From: Desulfuromonadales bacterium
Lineage (GTDB): Bacteria > Desulfobacterota > Desulfuromonadia > Desulfuromonadales > JAGXHI01
Direction: 5' to 3'
Length of the DNA stretch: 64,000 bases
Assembly: GCA_024636295.1 (NCBI GenBank)
Contig: JAGXHI010000007.1
Coordinates: 60,983 to 124,982, forward strand
Below the pieces are notes generated by a model, which was given only the letters and a program-made list of their open reading frames with translations, did no database searches and had not been told where the DNA came from. Of the stretch, positions 52,415 to 61,708 are shown piece after piece; position 1 is the stretch's first letter; the number at the start of each line of letters is the position of its first letter. A program made the position numbers and the translations under genes.

Positions 52415-55400
52415 ATGAAGGCGTTCAGAAACCAGGATTTCACCATATCCCTTCCCATTCTCGAAGACGATTACCTCCTGGTCAGCAGGGGGGAGAGGCG
52501 CGTTGATCGCCTGCCGGTTCTGCTCCGGATGCTCAAATCCGATTACCCGAGCCGGCAGGAACTCATCTGGTTCAAGAACGAGTTTGAGATCACACGGAAT
52601 CCGGACGTCGGAGGAATGGTTCGCTCTCTTGAACTTCTGCAGAAGGGGAACTCACTGGCCCTGGTACAGGAGGAGCCACCCGGACAGCTCCTGCGCGACC
52701 TTATGGAAGGGGCGCAGTTGTCTCTGGAAACGATCCTGGGGATTGGGTGCGAGCTGGCTTCCCAAGTCGGGAGACTTCATGAAAAGAGGATTATCCATAA
52801 GAACCTTCGTCCGGAGAGCATCATGGTGGCACGAGCGCCTCTACGCGCCACGCTCATGGACTTCAGGATGGCCTCGTTTCTTTCTCGGGAGTATCCGGAA
52901 AGTTTCAATGCGCAGCTCCACGGTGTGGATCTGCGCTACATCGCCCCGGAACAGACGGGACGGGTCAATTTTCCTATCGATTACCGTTGCGACCTCTATG
53001 CCCTCGGTGTGATCCTGTACGAACTGATCGCCGGTTCCGTTCCCTTTCCCGCTGCGGACCCACTGACCCTGATTTACGACCACATCGCCACCCAACCGAA
53101 ACCTCTCACTCCTCATCTCGCCCGTCTTCCCGCGCCCGTCAACGATTTGGTGCTGAAGCTGCTTTCGAAGAACCCGCAGAAGCGATATCAGAGCGCCCGG
53201 GGGCTGATCGTGGATCTGGAGAAGATTCTTTCCGGTCGTAAAAATCTGGAGATTATGTCGGGCTTCATCGTCGGCCGCCATGATGTTCCGGGAGAACTCG
53301 TTTTCCCAAAGAAACTTTACGGGAGGGATAAGGAAAAGCGGTGCATTCTGGAGATCTTTTCCCGGGCTTCCCTCGGGGGGCGTGAACTGCTGCTCATCGC
53401 CGGGTATTCGGGAATCGGCAAGACCTCGCTGGTCCAGGAGATCTATGCTCCCATGACCCGGAGCCGGGGATACTTCGCACAGGGGAAATACGACCAGTTT
53501 CGGAAATATATACCATTGAGCGCCTTCGTCAGCGCATTGCGTTCCCTTCTGCGGCAGATTCTCGCCGGAAAGGACGAAGAGATCGCCTGCTGGCGCGACA
53601 GGCTAGGCTTGGCGTGCGGTTCCCATGGACGTCTCCTGACCGACATCCTCCCTGAGCTGGAGCATCTGATCGGCATGCAGCCCTCGGTGGAGGGCCTCCC
53701 TCCCCAGGAGGCGAAACACCGGTTCGAAAAAGTCATTCTGCGATTCCTGCGCTGCTTCTGCACCAAGGATCATCCGCTGGTCCTCTTTCTGGACGATTTG
53801 CAATGGGCCGATAGTGCCAGCCTCGATCTTCTGCGTGCTATGATTAGCGAAAGCGATCTGTCCTACCTGATGGTAATCGGGGCCTACCGCGACAACGAGG
53901 TCGACCTGAGCCATCCTCTCGTGCAGACCATGGGCAGAATGCGTGATTCCGGAGTGCCGATGCAACAGATAGCACTTCCGGCGTTGCAGAGGTCCCATGT
54001 CGTTCAGTTTCTTACCGACATGCTGGATCCTGCAGACCTGGATCTGGGGCCCCTTGCCGATCTGGTGCTGCAGAAGACCGACGGCAACCCCTTTTTTCTC
54101 ATTCAGTTTCTCAACAACCTGTATAAAGACGACCTGTTACGCTTCGACCTTTCCAGCCAGCGGTGGAGCTGGGATATCGCCGAGATCAGAAGGCGCGATC
54201 TGGCGGACAATGTGGCCGATCTCATGATCGAAAGTCTCCGCCGGCTGCCACTGCCGACCCAGGACACCCTCCAGTTGGCCTCATGCGTCGGCAGCCGCTT
54301 TGACCTGCAGATGCTCTCCACCATATCGGAACGGCCCCTTCGAAGGCTTTTTGCCGACCTGCTGCCGGCCATCCAGGAGGGGCTGATCCAAAACACCGCT
54401 GAAGCGGAAATCGTCGGGGAAGACCTGCTCGAGAGTGAACTCATAGTGCTGCACTTTCGCTTTCTCCACGACCGCGTGCAGCAGGCGGCATATGCGCTGG
54501 TCGGCAATGAGAAGGCCCGAAGCGTTCATCTGCAGATCGGGCGACGGCTTCTTGCCAGCCTTGGGCCGGAAGAGCGCGGCGAGCACATCTTTGTCATTGC
54601 CGATCATCTCGATTCGGGGACGGACCTGATCGAAACGCCCGCGGAACGGATCGAACTCGCCCGGATCAATCTCGAGGCTGCCCGCAAGGCCAGAGAGTCC
54701 ACTGCCTACCAAGCGGCGCTCCTCTATTTCGAGGCCGCTATGGAACGCCTTCCCGCTGATCTTTGGGAGACCCATCACAGTCTTGCCCTTGATCTTCACC
54801 GGGAGAGGGCCGAGGTGGAGTCCCTGAACGGAAGCTTCGATAAGGCCGAAGCACTGATCCGACTGGCGCTGGAAAGGGCGCGGACTACTTTGGAGAAGGC
54901 GGAGACACTCTTCGGCTTGATCGTCCAGTACACCCTGCAGGCGCGTTATCCTGAGGCCATCGAGCTGGCCCGAAAAACGCTGGCTCTGCTCGACATCGAG
55001 CTCCCGGAGCGCGATTATGAGAAGGCCCGGGACCAGCAGATGGCACTGGTGGATGAAAAAATGGGGCTGCGTCCGGTCGAATCGCTCATCGATCTCGCAC
55101 CGATGGAGGATCTGGAAAAAAAGGTCGCCATGCGCATCCTTACTGCCATGGGCCCGCCTTGCTACCGCAATCACCAGCGGCTCTGGTCGGTGATCGTCCC
55201 TCTGGAGATGAACCTGGTGCTGGAGTACGGCGATCTTCCCGCTGCGACCTACACCTACACCTCCTATGGCGGCCTGCTGGGATTCGTGCGCGGAAACCGC
55301 CGGGACTGCGCGGCCTATGCGCGTCTGGCCGAAGCCCTGGCGGAAAAGTATCAAAGCGCCCGGGACTTGAGCGTCGCTCACCTGATGATCGGCGCATCTC

Positions 55401-57637
55401 TGGACCACTGGTTTCGCCACCTTCGACACGCCGAGGAGAGCTACCGCAAAGCGTACCAGGTTGGCGTTGATTCCGGGAACCTGCAGTATTCGTCCTATGC
55501 CCTCGGACACCAGGCCTACTGCCGCTTCTTCAGGGGCATGCCCCTATCGGAACAGGCCGAGGAGCTGAAAGACTTCCTGGGGTTCAGCCGTAGCCGAAAA
55601 AACCAGTGGGGCGCGGATCTGAAACTCGGCGTCCTTAGGGTCCTGCACAACCTCACCGGGGAAACGAGAACTCCCCTTGATTTCACCTGCTGCGAGGAGC
55701 CGGAAAATCTCTATATCGAGAGGTGCGAGCGGCAGGGGAACGTCCAGGTACTCTGCATCTATCATTTGCTCAAGGCCTATGCCCTCTATCTCCATGGATT
55801 CATCCGCGAAGCGGGACAGGCCCTCGAGAGGGCACGGGAAAAACTTCTCGCCGTCTCGCCGCAGGGGCTGCTGCCTTCGGCGGAATTCCAATTTATAAGC
55901 GCCTTGGTCACTGCCGCTGGACAGGCTCCCGACGAGGCATCCGGGGAAAATCATGAGACTTCCCTTGCGGAGATCCGCGATCAGTTTGCCGATTGGGCAC
56001 AGAATTGCCCGGAGAACTTTCTGCACAAACAGCTACTCCTCGACGCTGAGCTCGCGGCTTTGCAGGGGCGACATTTCGAAGCCGCGGAACTCTACGACCG
56101 TGCGGCTCACGAGGCGGGACAGCATGATTTTCTCCAGCACCAGGCGCTTGCCTGGGAGAGGGCTGCGCGGTTCTGGCTTTCGCACGACAAGGAGGAGTTC
56201 GCGGATATCTACCTGAAGAAGGCCCGCTACTATTACGCCCTCTGGGGAGCTTGCGTCAAAGTGGAACTCCTTGAGGAGGAGTTTCCCCAACTTCGGCTGG
56301 AAGATTCACGGCAAAATATCCGCGCCAGATCGGGGGTGGAGACGGCTCTCGGAAATCTGGACCTCATGACAGTAGTCAAGGCCTCCCAGGCAATTTCTGG
56401 ACAGTTCCGCCGCCGGGACCTGTTCACCACTCTGATGAAGATCGTTCTGGAGAGCGCGGGGGCGGAAGAAGTCTTCCTGGTGCAGCCGATGGAAGCCGGG
56501 CTGCGCGTGGTGGCGGGAAACGAAAAAGGCAGGGAGATCCTTGTTTTCAGCCGGCCCGAACCCGTGGAAAATGTCCCGGGGCTTCCCTTGAATCTCATCC
56601 AATACGTCGCCAATACGTGCGAACTCGTCGTCATTGAAAATTCTGACGACCTTTCCGAAGATTTTTTCCAGGGAGAAGAGGCGCCGCTCTCCGCTGTATG
56701 TATGCCCGTTCTGAGCCAAGGCGCACTCAAGGGCATCCTCTATCTAAAAAATGACGCCGTGCCTGGCGCCTTTTCTGCCGCGCACGTGGAAATTCTGAAG
56801 CTCCTCGCCGCCCAGGCGGCGGTTTCATTTGACAACGCCTTCTTCTACTCCCAACTCGAAGAACGGGTGGAGGAGCGGACCCGGGATCTGGCCTGTGCCA
56901 ATGAAAAACTGAGGACCACTCTGAACGATCTGGAGCGCACAAACTCGGATCTCAAACAGTTCACCTATGTGGCTTCCCATGACCTGCAGGAGCCTTTGAG
57001 GATGATCTCCAGCTATCTTGACCTGCTGAAGGAACGCTATGGGGACCAGCTTGACGCCGACGCCCAGGACTTCATCGGATACTCCGTAGACGGCGCAGTG
57101 CGTATGCAGGCGCTGATCAAAGGTCTGCTCGCCTATTCCCGGGTGGAGCAGCGGGAGGTGGTTCTCAAGCCCGTGGTCCTGAGTGAAGTCCTGCGAAACA
57201 CTCTCGACAATCTCCGGGTAACCATAGAGGAAACCGGGGTAGATATCACCTCCGATAAACTTCCGCAGGTGCAGGGGGATCGGGTGCAGCTGGCACAGCT
57301 CTTTCAGAATCTGATTCAGAACGCAACAAAGTTCCGGAGGGTGGAACAGCCGCGCATTCACATTTCGGCCAGAAATACGGAAGCAGAATGTATCATTTCC
57401 GTGAAAGACAACGGAATCGGAATGGACCCTCGTTTTTCCGAGCGGATCTTCCTTCTTTTTCAGCGCCTGCACAAGCGTTCAGCCTACCCAGGCACGGGGA
57501 TTGGTCTCGCGATATGCAAAAAAGTTGTCGAACGCCACGGTGGGAAGATCTGGGTCGAGTCGGAACCCGGCCAAGGCACAGAAATCTGTTTTTCCTTGCG
57601 ACCGGTGCAGAAGAGCGCCGGAGAAAGTGGACTCTGA
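52415..57637 (+). CDS. Multidomain sensor: protein-kinase-like (pseudokinase)-AAA-TPR-GAF-histidine kinase
   Basis: 1740 residues. Residues about 1-270: protein kinase fold with the usual helices, but the catalytic loop is HKNLRPESI (Asp replaced by Asn) and the DFG is DFR, so it should not phosphorylate. Then an AAA/STAND ATPase (GYSGIGKTSLVQEI, Walker B LVLFLDDLQWAD), a long helical repeat region (about 600-1310), GAF (about 1330-1490) and a HisKA-HATPase of bacteriophytochrome type (SHDLQEPLRMIS, then DNGIGMDPRFSERIF and GTGIGLAI). It follows the architecture of multi-kinase regulators; two response regulators follow 1 and 2 bases apart. Confidence 0.9.
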   Translation: MKAFRNQDFTISLPILEDDYLLVSRGERRVDRLPVLLRMLKSDYPSRQELIWFKNEFEITRNPDVGGMVRSLELLQKGNSLALVQEEPPGQLLRDLMEGAQLSLETILGIGCELASQVGRLHEKRIIHKNLRPESIMVARAPLRATLMDFRMASFLSREYPESFNAQLHGVDLRYIAPEQTGRVNFPIDYRCDLYALGVILYELIAGSVPFPAADPLTLIYDHIATQPKPLTPHLARLPAPVNDLVLKLLSKNPQKRYQSARGLIVDLEKILSGRKNLEIMSGFIVGRHDVPGELVFPKKLYGRDKEKRCILEIFSRASLGGRELLLIAGYSGIGKTSLVQEIYAPMTRSRGYFAQGKYDQFRKYIPLSAFVSALRSLLRQILAGKDEEIACWRDRLGLACGSHGRLLTDILPELEHLIGMQPSVEGLPPQEAKHRFEKVILRFLRCFCTKDHPLVLFLDDLQWADSASLDLLRAMISESDLSYLMVIGAYRDNEVDLSHPLVQTMGRMRDSGVPMQQIALPALQRSHVVQFLTDMLDPADLDLGPLADLVLQKTDGNPFFLIQFLNNLYKDDLLRFDLSSQRWSWDIAEIRRRDLADNVADLMIESLRRLPLPTQDTLQLASCVGSRFDLQMLSTISERPLRRLFADLLPAIQEGLIQNTAEAEIVGEDLLESELIVLHFRFLHDRVQQAAYALVGNEKARSVHLQIGRRLLASLGPEERGEHIFVIADHLDSGTDLIETPAERIELARINLEAARKARESTAYQAALLYFEAAMERLPADLWETHHSLALDLHRERAEVESLNGSFDKAEALIRLALERARTTLEKAETLFGLIVQYTLQARYPEAIELARKTLALLDIELPERDYEKARDQQMALVDEKMGLRPVESLIDLAPMEDLEKKVAMRILTAMGPPCYRNHQRLWSVIVPLEMNLVLEYGDLPAATYTYTSYGGLLGFVRGNRRDCAAYARLAEALAEKYQSARDLSVAHLMIGASLDHWFRHLRHAEESYRKAYQVGVDSGNLQYSSYALGHQAYCRFFRGMPLSEQAEELKDFLGFSRSRKNQWGADLKLGVLRVLHNLTGETRTPLDFTCCEEPENLYIERCERQGNVQVLCIYHLLKAYALYLHGFIREAGQALERAREKLLAVSPQGLLPSAEFQFISALVTAAGQAPDEASGENHETSLAEIRDQFADWAQNCPENFLHKQLLLDAELAALQGRHFEAAELYDRAAHEAGQHDFLQHQALAWERAARFWLSHDKEEFADIYLKKARYYYALWGACVKVELLEEEFPQLRLEDSRQNIRARSGVETALGNLDLMTVVKASQAISGQFRRRDLFTTLMKIVLESAGAEEVFLVQPMEAGLRVVAGNEKGREILVFSRPEPVENVPGLPLNLIQYVANTCELVVIENSDDLSEDFFQGEEAPLSAVCMPVLSQGALKGILYLKNDAVPGAFSAAHVEILKLLAAQAAVSFDNAFFYSQLEERVEERTRDLACANEKLRTTLNDLERTNSDLKQFTYVASHDLQEPLRMISSYLDLLKERYGDQLDADAQDFIGYSVDGAVRMQALIKGLLAYSRVEQREVVLKPVVLSEVLRNTLDNLRVTIEETGVDITSDKLPQVQGDRVQLAQLFQNLIQNATKFRRVEQPRIHISARNTEAECIISVKDNGIGMDPRFSERIFLLFQRLHKRSAYPGTGIGLAICKKVVERHGGKIWVESEPGQGTEICFSLRPVQKSAGESGL

Positions 57638-57638
57638 C

Positions 57639-58082
57639 ATGACGGAGAAATACGGGCGCCCTCTGGAAATCCTTCTCGTCGAGGACAACCCCGGAGATGT
57701 GCGTCTGATGCAGGAGACGCTGAAAGAGGGGCTGCCGGCTAAGATTATTCATCTGGCCGAAGATGGAGAAGGGGCCCTTAGGTTTCTGCGCGGGGAGAAG
57801 TGCTATGGACACGCCGTCAAACCCGACATCATCCTGCTGGATCTCAACCTTCCAGGAAAGAGCGGCCTCGAGATTCTCAGGGAGATAAAAGAAGACGAGG
57901 ACCTGAAGCACATTCCGGTGATCATCCTCACCTCCTCCCGGGCTGATGAGGACATTATGGGCGCCTACAGGCAGCATGCAAACTGCTATATCGTGAAGTC
58001 CTTCAAAATCTCTTATTTCATCGAAGTTGTGCGGGCGATCGAGAGGTTTTGGTTTTCCACCGTTCAGCTGCCCGCGTTCTGA
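57639..58082 (+). CDS. Single-domain response regulator (Rcp1-like)
   Basis: 147 residues, receiver only: ILLVEDNPGDVRLMQETL, phospho-acceptor D in IILLDLNLPGKSG, T/S and K in VIILTSSRADEDI and NCYIVKS. Where Rcp1-like proteins have VKP this one has VKS. It starts 1 base after the sensor kinase stop, so it is very likely its phosphate acceptor. Confidence 0.88.
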   Translation: MTEKYGRPLEILLVEDNPGDVRLMQETLKEGLPAKIIHLAEDGEGALRFLRGEKCYGHAVKPDIILLDLNLPGKSGLEILREIKEDEDLKHIPVIILTSSRADEDIMGAYRQHANCYIVKSFKISYFIEVVRAIERFWFSTVQLPAF

Positions 58083-58084
58083 CC

Positions 58085-58990
58085 ATGTTCGATTACGATG
58101 CCATACGAATACTGCTGGCAGAGGACAATCCCGGCGACGTCAGGTTACTGGAGGAATACCTGAAAGCGGGCGAATCCGGGATTCCCTTCCATCTCTGCCA
58201 AACGGGCACCCTGGCGGGAGCGCTGGAGCTACTGGACAACGCAGACTTCGAAGTCGTGCTCCTCGACCTCAGTCTTCCCGACAGCCAAGGAATGGAAACC
58301 TTCTTCCGGGTGAACGGACACCCGAGCGAAGTCCCGGTCATCGTGTTCAGCGGGTTATGCGATGAACAGGTGGCCATTGAGGCCGTGCGCGGCGGCGCTC
58401 AGGACTACCTTGTCAAGGGGAGCGTGGACGGGCCTCTGCTCCGGAGGTCGATTCAATACGCCATCGAGCGGCACCGGCTGCAGACCATTCTGAGGCGCTT
58501 TGCCCTCACGGACCCGCTAACGGGCCTCTTTAACCGTCGGGGATTCATGCTGCTGGCGGAACAGCAGCTCGCTCTGGCGAATCGGAACAAAAAGGGGGTG
58601 TGCCTCCTCTTTGGCGATCTTGACGGTCTGAAGGAAATAAATGATCAGTTCGGACATTCGGCCGGGGATGAGGCCCTGAATGTGACCGCGAAGATCCTGA
58701 AGAAAACCTTCCGGCTGACCGATGTCATCGCCCGGATCGGCGGGGACGAGTTCGTCATCCTCGCCCCCGGCCTCTCTCCTGAATACTGCGGGCAGGTGAA
58801 CAATCCCCTGTCCCGGTTTCGGAACGAGCTGCATGCATACAATCAGAATAGCGATCTCGGATTCGATATCGTCCTCAGCTTCGGCACGGCCGGGTACGCG
58901 CCCGAGGCTCCCTGCACCATCGAGGAGCTGTTAGAACAGGCGGATGCCCGGATGTACGGGGAAAAGGGGCGGAAAATGTCCCGTACCTAA
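58085..58990 (+). CDS. Response regulator diguanylate cyclase (REC-GGDEF)
   Basis: 301 residues. Receiver: LAEDNPGDVRLLEEYL, D in VVLLDLSLPDSQG, K in YLVKGSV. GGDEF: DPLTGLFNRRGF and RIGGDEFV, intact, without inhibitory RxxD upstream of the active site that I can identify. It makes cyclic di-GMP when phosphorylated. Two bases separate it from the Rcp1-like gene. Confidence 0.92.
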   Translation: MFDYDAIRILLAEDNPGDVRLLEEYLKAGESGIPFHLCQTGTLAGALELLDNADFEVVLLDLSLPDSQGMETFFRVNGHPSEVPVIVFSGLCDEQVAIEAVRGGAQDYLVKGSVDGPLLRRSIQYAIERHRLQTILRRFALTDPLTGLFNRRGFMLLAEQQLALANRNKKGVCLLFGDLDGLKEINDQFGHSAGDEALNVTAKILKKTFRLTDVIARIGGDEFVILAPGLSPEYCGQVNNPLSRFRNELHAYNQNSDLGFDIVLSFGTAGYAPEAPCTIEELLEQADARMYGEKGRKMSRT

Positions 58991-59233
58991 ATGTCAACAA
59001 GATTGGCAATCATGAAAATGGAACTTACCGTGATGATCACAAATCCGAGTCCGACCTAGATGATCTGATTACCACATTCGCTGGAGGTCGGAGAGCATGG
59101 AGAAGGTGTTGCCCATATCAGAAAAGACGGTGTCCTACAATTTACCGCCACCGGAACACTTTCCCCGCAGTCTCAGTAGGAGGGAGTTTTCAGACACCAA
59201 AAACAGCCAAATTGAAGAGGACTGAATCTGCCT

Positions 59234-59864
59234 TCATTCGATATCGACCATCACCTCATTGCGCCGCATGAAGGGTGGCGTCCATGGCGGGTTGTAGTAG
59301 GCCTCCATGAATCCTCCTGCTGGCCTGAGTCCGTCGCGGGAGAGCAGGTAGGTTAGCCCGCTCGCGCTTTTCCTTCACCACGGAATCGGTGGCATAACCG
59401 GAGAAGCGGAGCACCGCCAACCGCCGGGTTGGGATTTCGCGGATTAAAATGCGTGGGTTGTTGGGCTTCGGCGCGGTTTTCATGGTGTAATCCGCCGGCA
59501 GCACAAAGGCCACCCGCGTCATCCCCTGTTCCTGCCGGCGCAGAACTGGCTTGGTCATTGGGATTTTCTCGGCACATGGCTCTTCCTTTAGCACTGGTGC
59601 GGTCATGTCGATCTTTCGGCTTCCTTGGTTAGCGCCGCCGATATAATTGAACAGCATGCGGAACCCGGTCCCGAGTGGATCATCAGTTCCGGGCGGAATC
59701 TGCGTCTCGGCCACTAGATATGGCTCATAGCGGCGCACCTCGTAACCATCGGCCGACCGCTCAACCACGAATGCTGGCTCCTTCACCCCGTGCTCGGTCA
59801 CCACGCCAACCCCTATCCAAGCCAGAACTAGCCCTAAAATTCCCGCAACAATATAGCCGAACAC
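59234..59864 (-). pseudogene. SOUL family heme-binding protein, C-terminal frameshift
   Basis: N-terminal membrane anchor (about 1-20), then the SOUL/HBP fold: YEVRRYEPYLVAETQ, KIDMTAPVL, KIPMTKPV, RLAVLRFSGYATDSVV. Around 59340-59360 the frame shifts by one base: the shifted frame continues YLLSRDGLRPAGGF and then PPWTPPFMRRNEV and a stop at 59234, the normal SOUL ending. In the first frame the protein ends at 59256 with an unrelated tail. Heme binding is the family role, but many members have other functions. A sequencing indel is possible. Confidence 0.7.
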
Positions 59865-59954
59865 TTTGCCCGCCTTTCCTCGCTCTTCTCTCTCAAGTAT
59901 ACCCGGCTTTGGTAGACTCTTTCAGAGGCGAAAAACCGCTTTGGGAGATGCTGC

Positions 59955-60332
59955 ATGGAGGTAGCAGTCGACATCGATGCGCCGGCAGAAGTGGTCTGGA
60001 ATCTGCTGGTTGATACCGAGCGCTGGCCCGAATGGGGTCCCTCGGTGCTCGCAGTCGATTGCTCCGAGCGGCTCATAAAGGCCGGGACCGTCGGACGTCT
60101 TCGTACCCCGCTCGGCATCTGGGTTCCTTTCGTCATAACCGACTTCGATCCTCCGCACCAGTGGCATTGGCGGGTCGCCGGAGTGCCTGCGACCGGCCAC
60201 AGAATCGAGTCGTTGGACACTGAGCGCACAAGGCTAGTTTTTGAACTGTCGGCCTTTGCCTTTCCCTATGCTACCGTCTGCCGGCTCGCCGGCCGCCGCA
60301 TCGCCCACCTGATCGTCGCCGAGCCACACTGA
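59955..60332 (+). CDS. SRPBCC (START-like) domain protein
   Basis: 125 residues: MEVAVDIDAPAEVVWNLLVD, then WPEWGPSVLAVD, the typical opening of the polyketide-cyclase/dehydrase fold, which binds hydrophobic ligands in a deep cavity. The ligand is not predictable. It lies 90 bases from the SOUL gene, divergent to it. Confidence 0.8.
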   Translation: MEVAVDIDAPAEVVWNLLVDTERWPEWGPSVLAVDCSERLIKAGTVGRLRTPLGIWVPFVITDFDPPHQWHWRVAGVPATGHRIESLDTERTRLVFELSAFAFPYATVCRLAGRRIAHLIVAEPH

Positions 60333-60477
60333 GTTCCTGCAAGCAAGGGTTAGCAAGAATTTTGCAAATCGGCAAATCTGATCACCTCAAGGCAATGCAG
60401 TAGCATTTATTAGACACCTATCGGTTTGTGCGGAAGTCAGTCAAAAAGGTCGCTCCTTATCAATACTGGTCGCCGTT

Positions 60478-61697
60478 GAGGCTGTAGAAAAACCCTGAAA
60501 TTTGATAAAATGTGAGCGATTTTAATGAAATGCAGGAGGGTGAAATGTCCCGCTTCAAAGAATATGACTACAACCAGACCGTAATGCTGCCGGTGGACTT
60601 CAAGCAGCAGATCCTCCCCGGCACCTTCGATTACTCCCTGCACTATCTGGTCGATAACGAACTCGACCTGAGCCTCTTTAATTCCAAATTCCGCAACGAC
60701 GACAACGGCAGTCCCGCCTACGATCCCGCCATCCTTCTGAAGATCGTTCTTCTGGCCTACTCCCGAGGCGTCACCAGCAGTCGCAAGATCGAAGCGCTGT
60801 GCCGGGAGAATGTGGTGTTTATGGCCATCTCCGCCGACAGCCATCCGCACTTCACCACCATCGCCGAATTCATCTCCGGCTCCTCCGAGCAGATCGACGA
60901 TCTTTTCGGACAGGTGCTCATGACCTGCGATGCCCTGGGGCTGATTGGCAAGGAGATGTTCGCCGATCATGGCTTTCGCGCTCGAGATCCGCGGTTTGCC
61001 ACCGCCTCCCGGCACAAGGCCAAGGAGCCGCCCCGACCCAAGACTTCCAAGACTCTTTTCACCGCTCAGGACTTCCATGCCGATTTGGAAAAACAGACCT
61101 GCATCTGCCCTGCCGGCAAAACGATGTGGCTCAAGTGCTCCCGCGCCCGGATCAAGAGCCATATATTCATGCAGTTCATGGGACATCAGGCCGACTGCGA
61201 CGGCTGCCGCCTGCGTCTCAAATGCCTTCGCAATCCCGGGCCCAAAGCCGCCCGCCAGGTGCATATCCTGCTCGGCAGGGCCAAAATGGAAACCGACAAG
61301 ACCAATCCCATCGAGCGGATGAAACAGAAGATCGATACCGCCTTCGGTCGGCACACCTATAGCCAGCGTCTCGGAATTGTCGAGCCGGTGTTCGGGAACC
61401 TGCGCGAGACCCTCGGATTGCGCCGATTCAGCCTCCGGGGCAGAACCAAAGTCGACGCCCAGTGGAAGCTGATGACCATGATTCACAACATTTTCAAAAT
61501 TCACCGTTACGGATGGGCATTATAGAGGAGAAAAGGGGGGGGATTTCGGCAAAGAGGGTCAGTTTTCTTCCTCATAACTCCCTGTAGGGCAGAAAAAAGA
61601 GGCCGGGCGGGAAACTAACCCAAAAATTCAAATAGGAGCTTGAGAGAGCTAGAGGACGGGGGATGGTGATCCGCCAGCTGGGTTTTTCTACAGGCTC
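60478..61697. mobile_element. IS1182-like element with internal deletion
   Basis: Terminal inverted repeats GAGGCTGTAGAAAAACCC (60478-60495) and GGGTTTTTCTACAGGCTC (61680-61697), 17 of 18 matching. GTT flanks both ends, a possible 3-bp target duplication, though it may be chance. The transposase inside lacks the middle catalytic part. About 1220 bp. Confidence 0.75.
60545..61525 (+). CDS. IS1182 family transposase, internally deleted
   Basis: 326 residues from the ATG at 60545 (AGGAGGG upstream; a GTG at 60512 is less likely). N-terminal part as in IS1182: VMLPVDFKQQILPGTFDYSL, YDPAILLKIVLLAYSRG, MAISADSHPHFTTIAEFI. After LIGKEMFA the sequence jumps directly to DHGFRARDPRF, which in full-length proteins lies about 150-180 residues later; the DDE region with FAIDG and TADAGFH is absent. 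The C-terminal VEPVFGNLRE is kept. The frame stays open, so a protein may be made but should not transpose. Confidence 0.8.
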   Translation: MSRFKEYDYNQTVMLPVDFKQQILPGTFDYSLHYLVDNELDLSLFNSKFRNDDNGSPAYDPAILLKIVLLAYSRGVTSSRKIEALCRENVVFMAISADSHPHFTTIAEFISGSSEQIDDLFGQVLMTCDALGLIGKEMFADHGFRARDPRFATASRHKAKEPPRPKTSKTLFTAQDFHADLEKQTCICPAGKTMWLKCSRARIKSHIFMQFMGHQADCDGCRLRLKCLRNPGPKAARQVHILLGRAKMETDKTNPIERMKQKIDTAFGRHTYSQRLGIVEPVFGNLRETLGLRRFSLRGRTKVDAQWKLMTMIHNIFKIHRYGWAL

Positions 61698-61708
61698 GTT
61701 AGCTCTCG

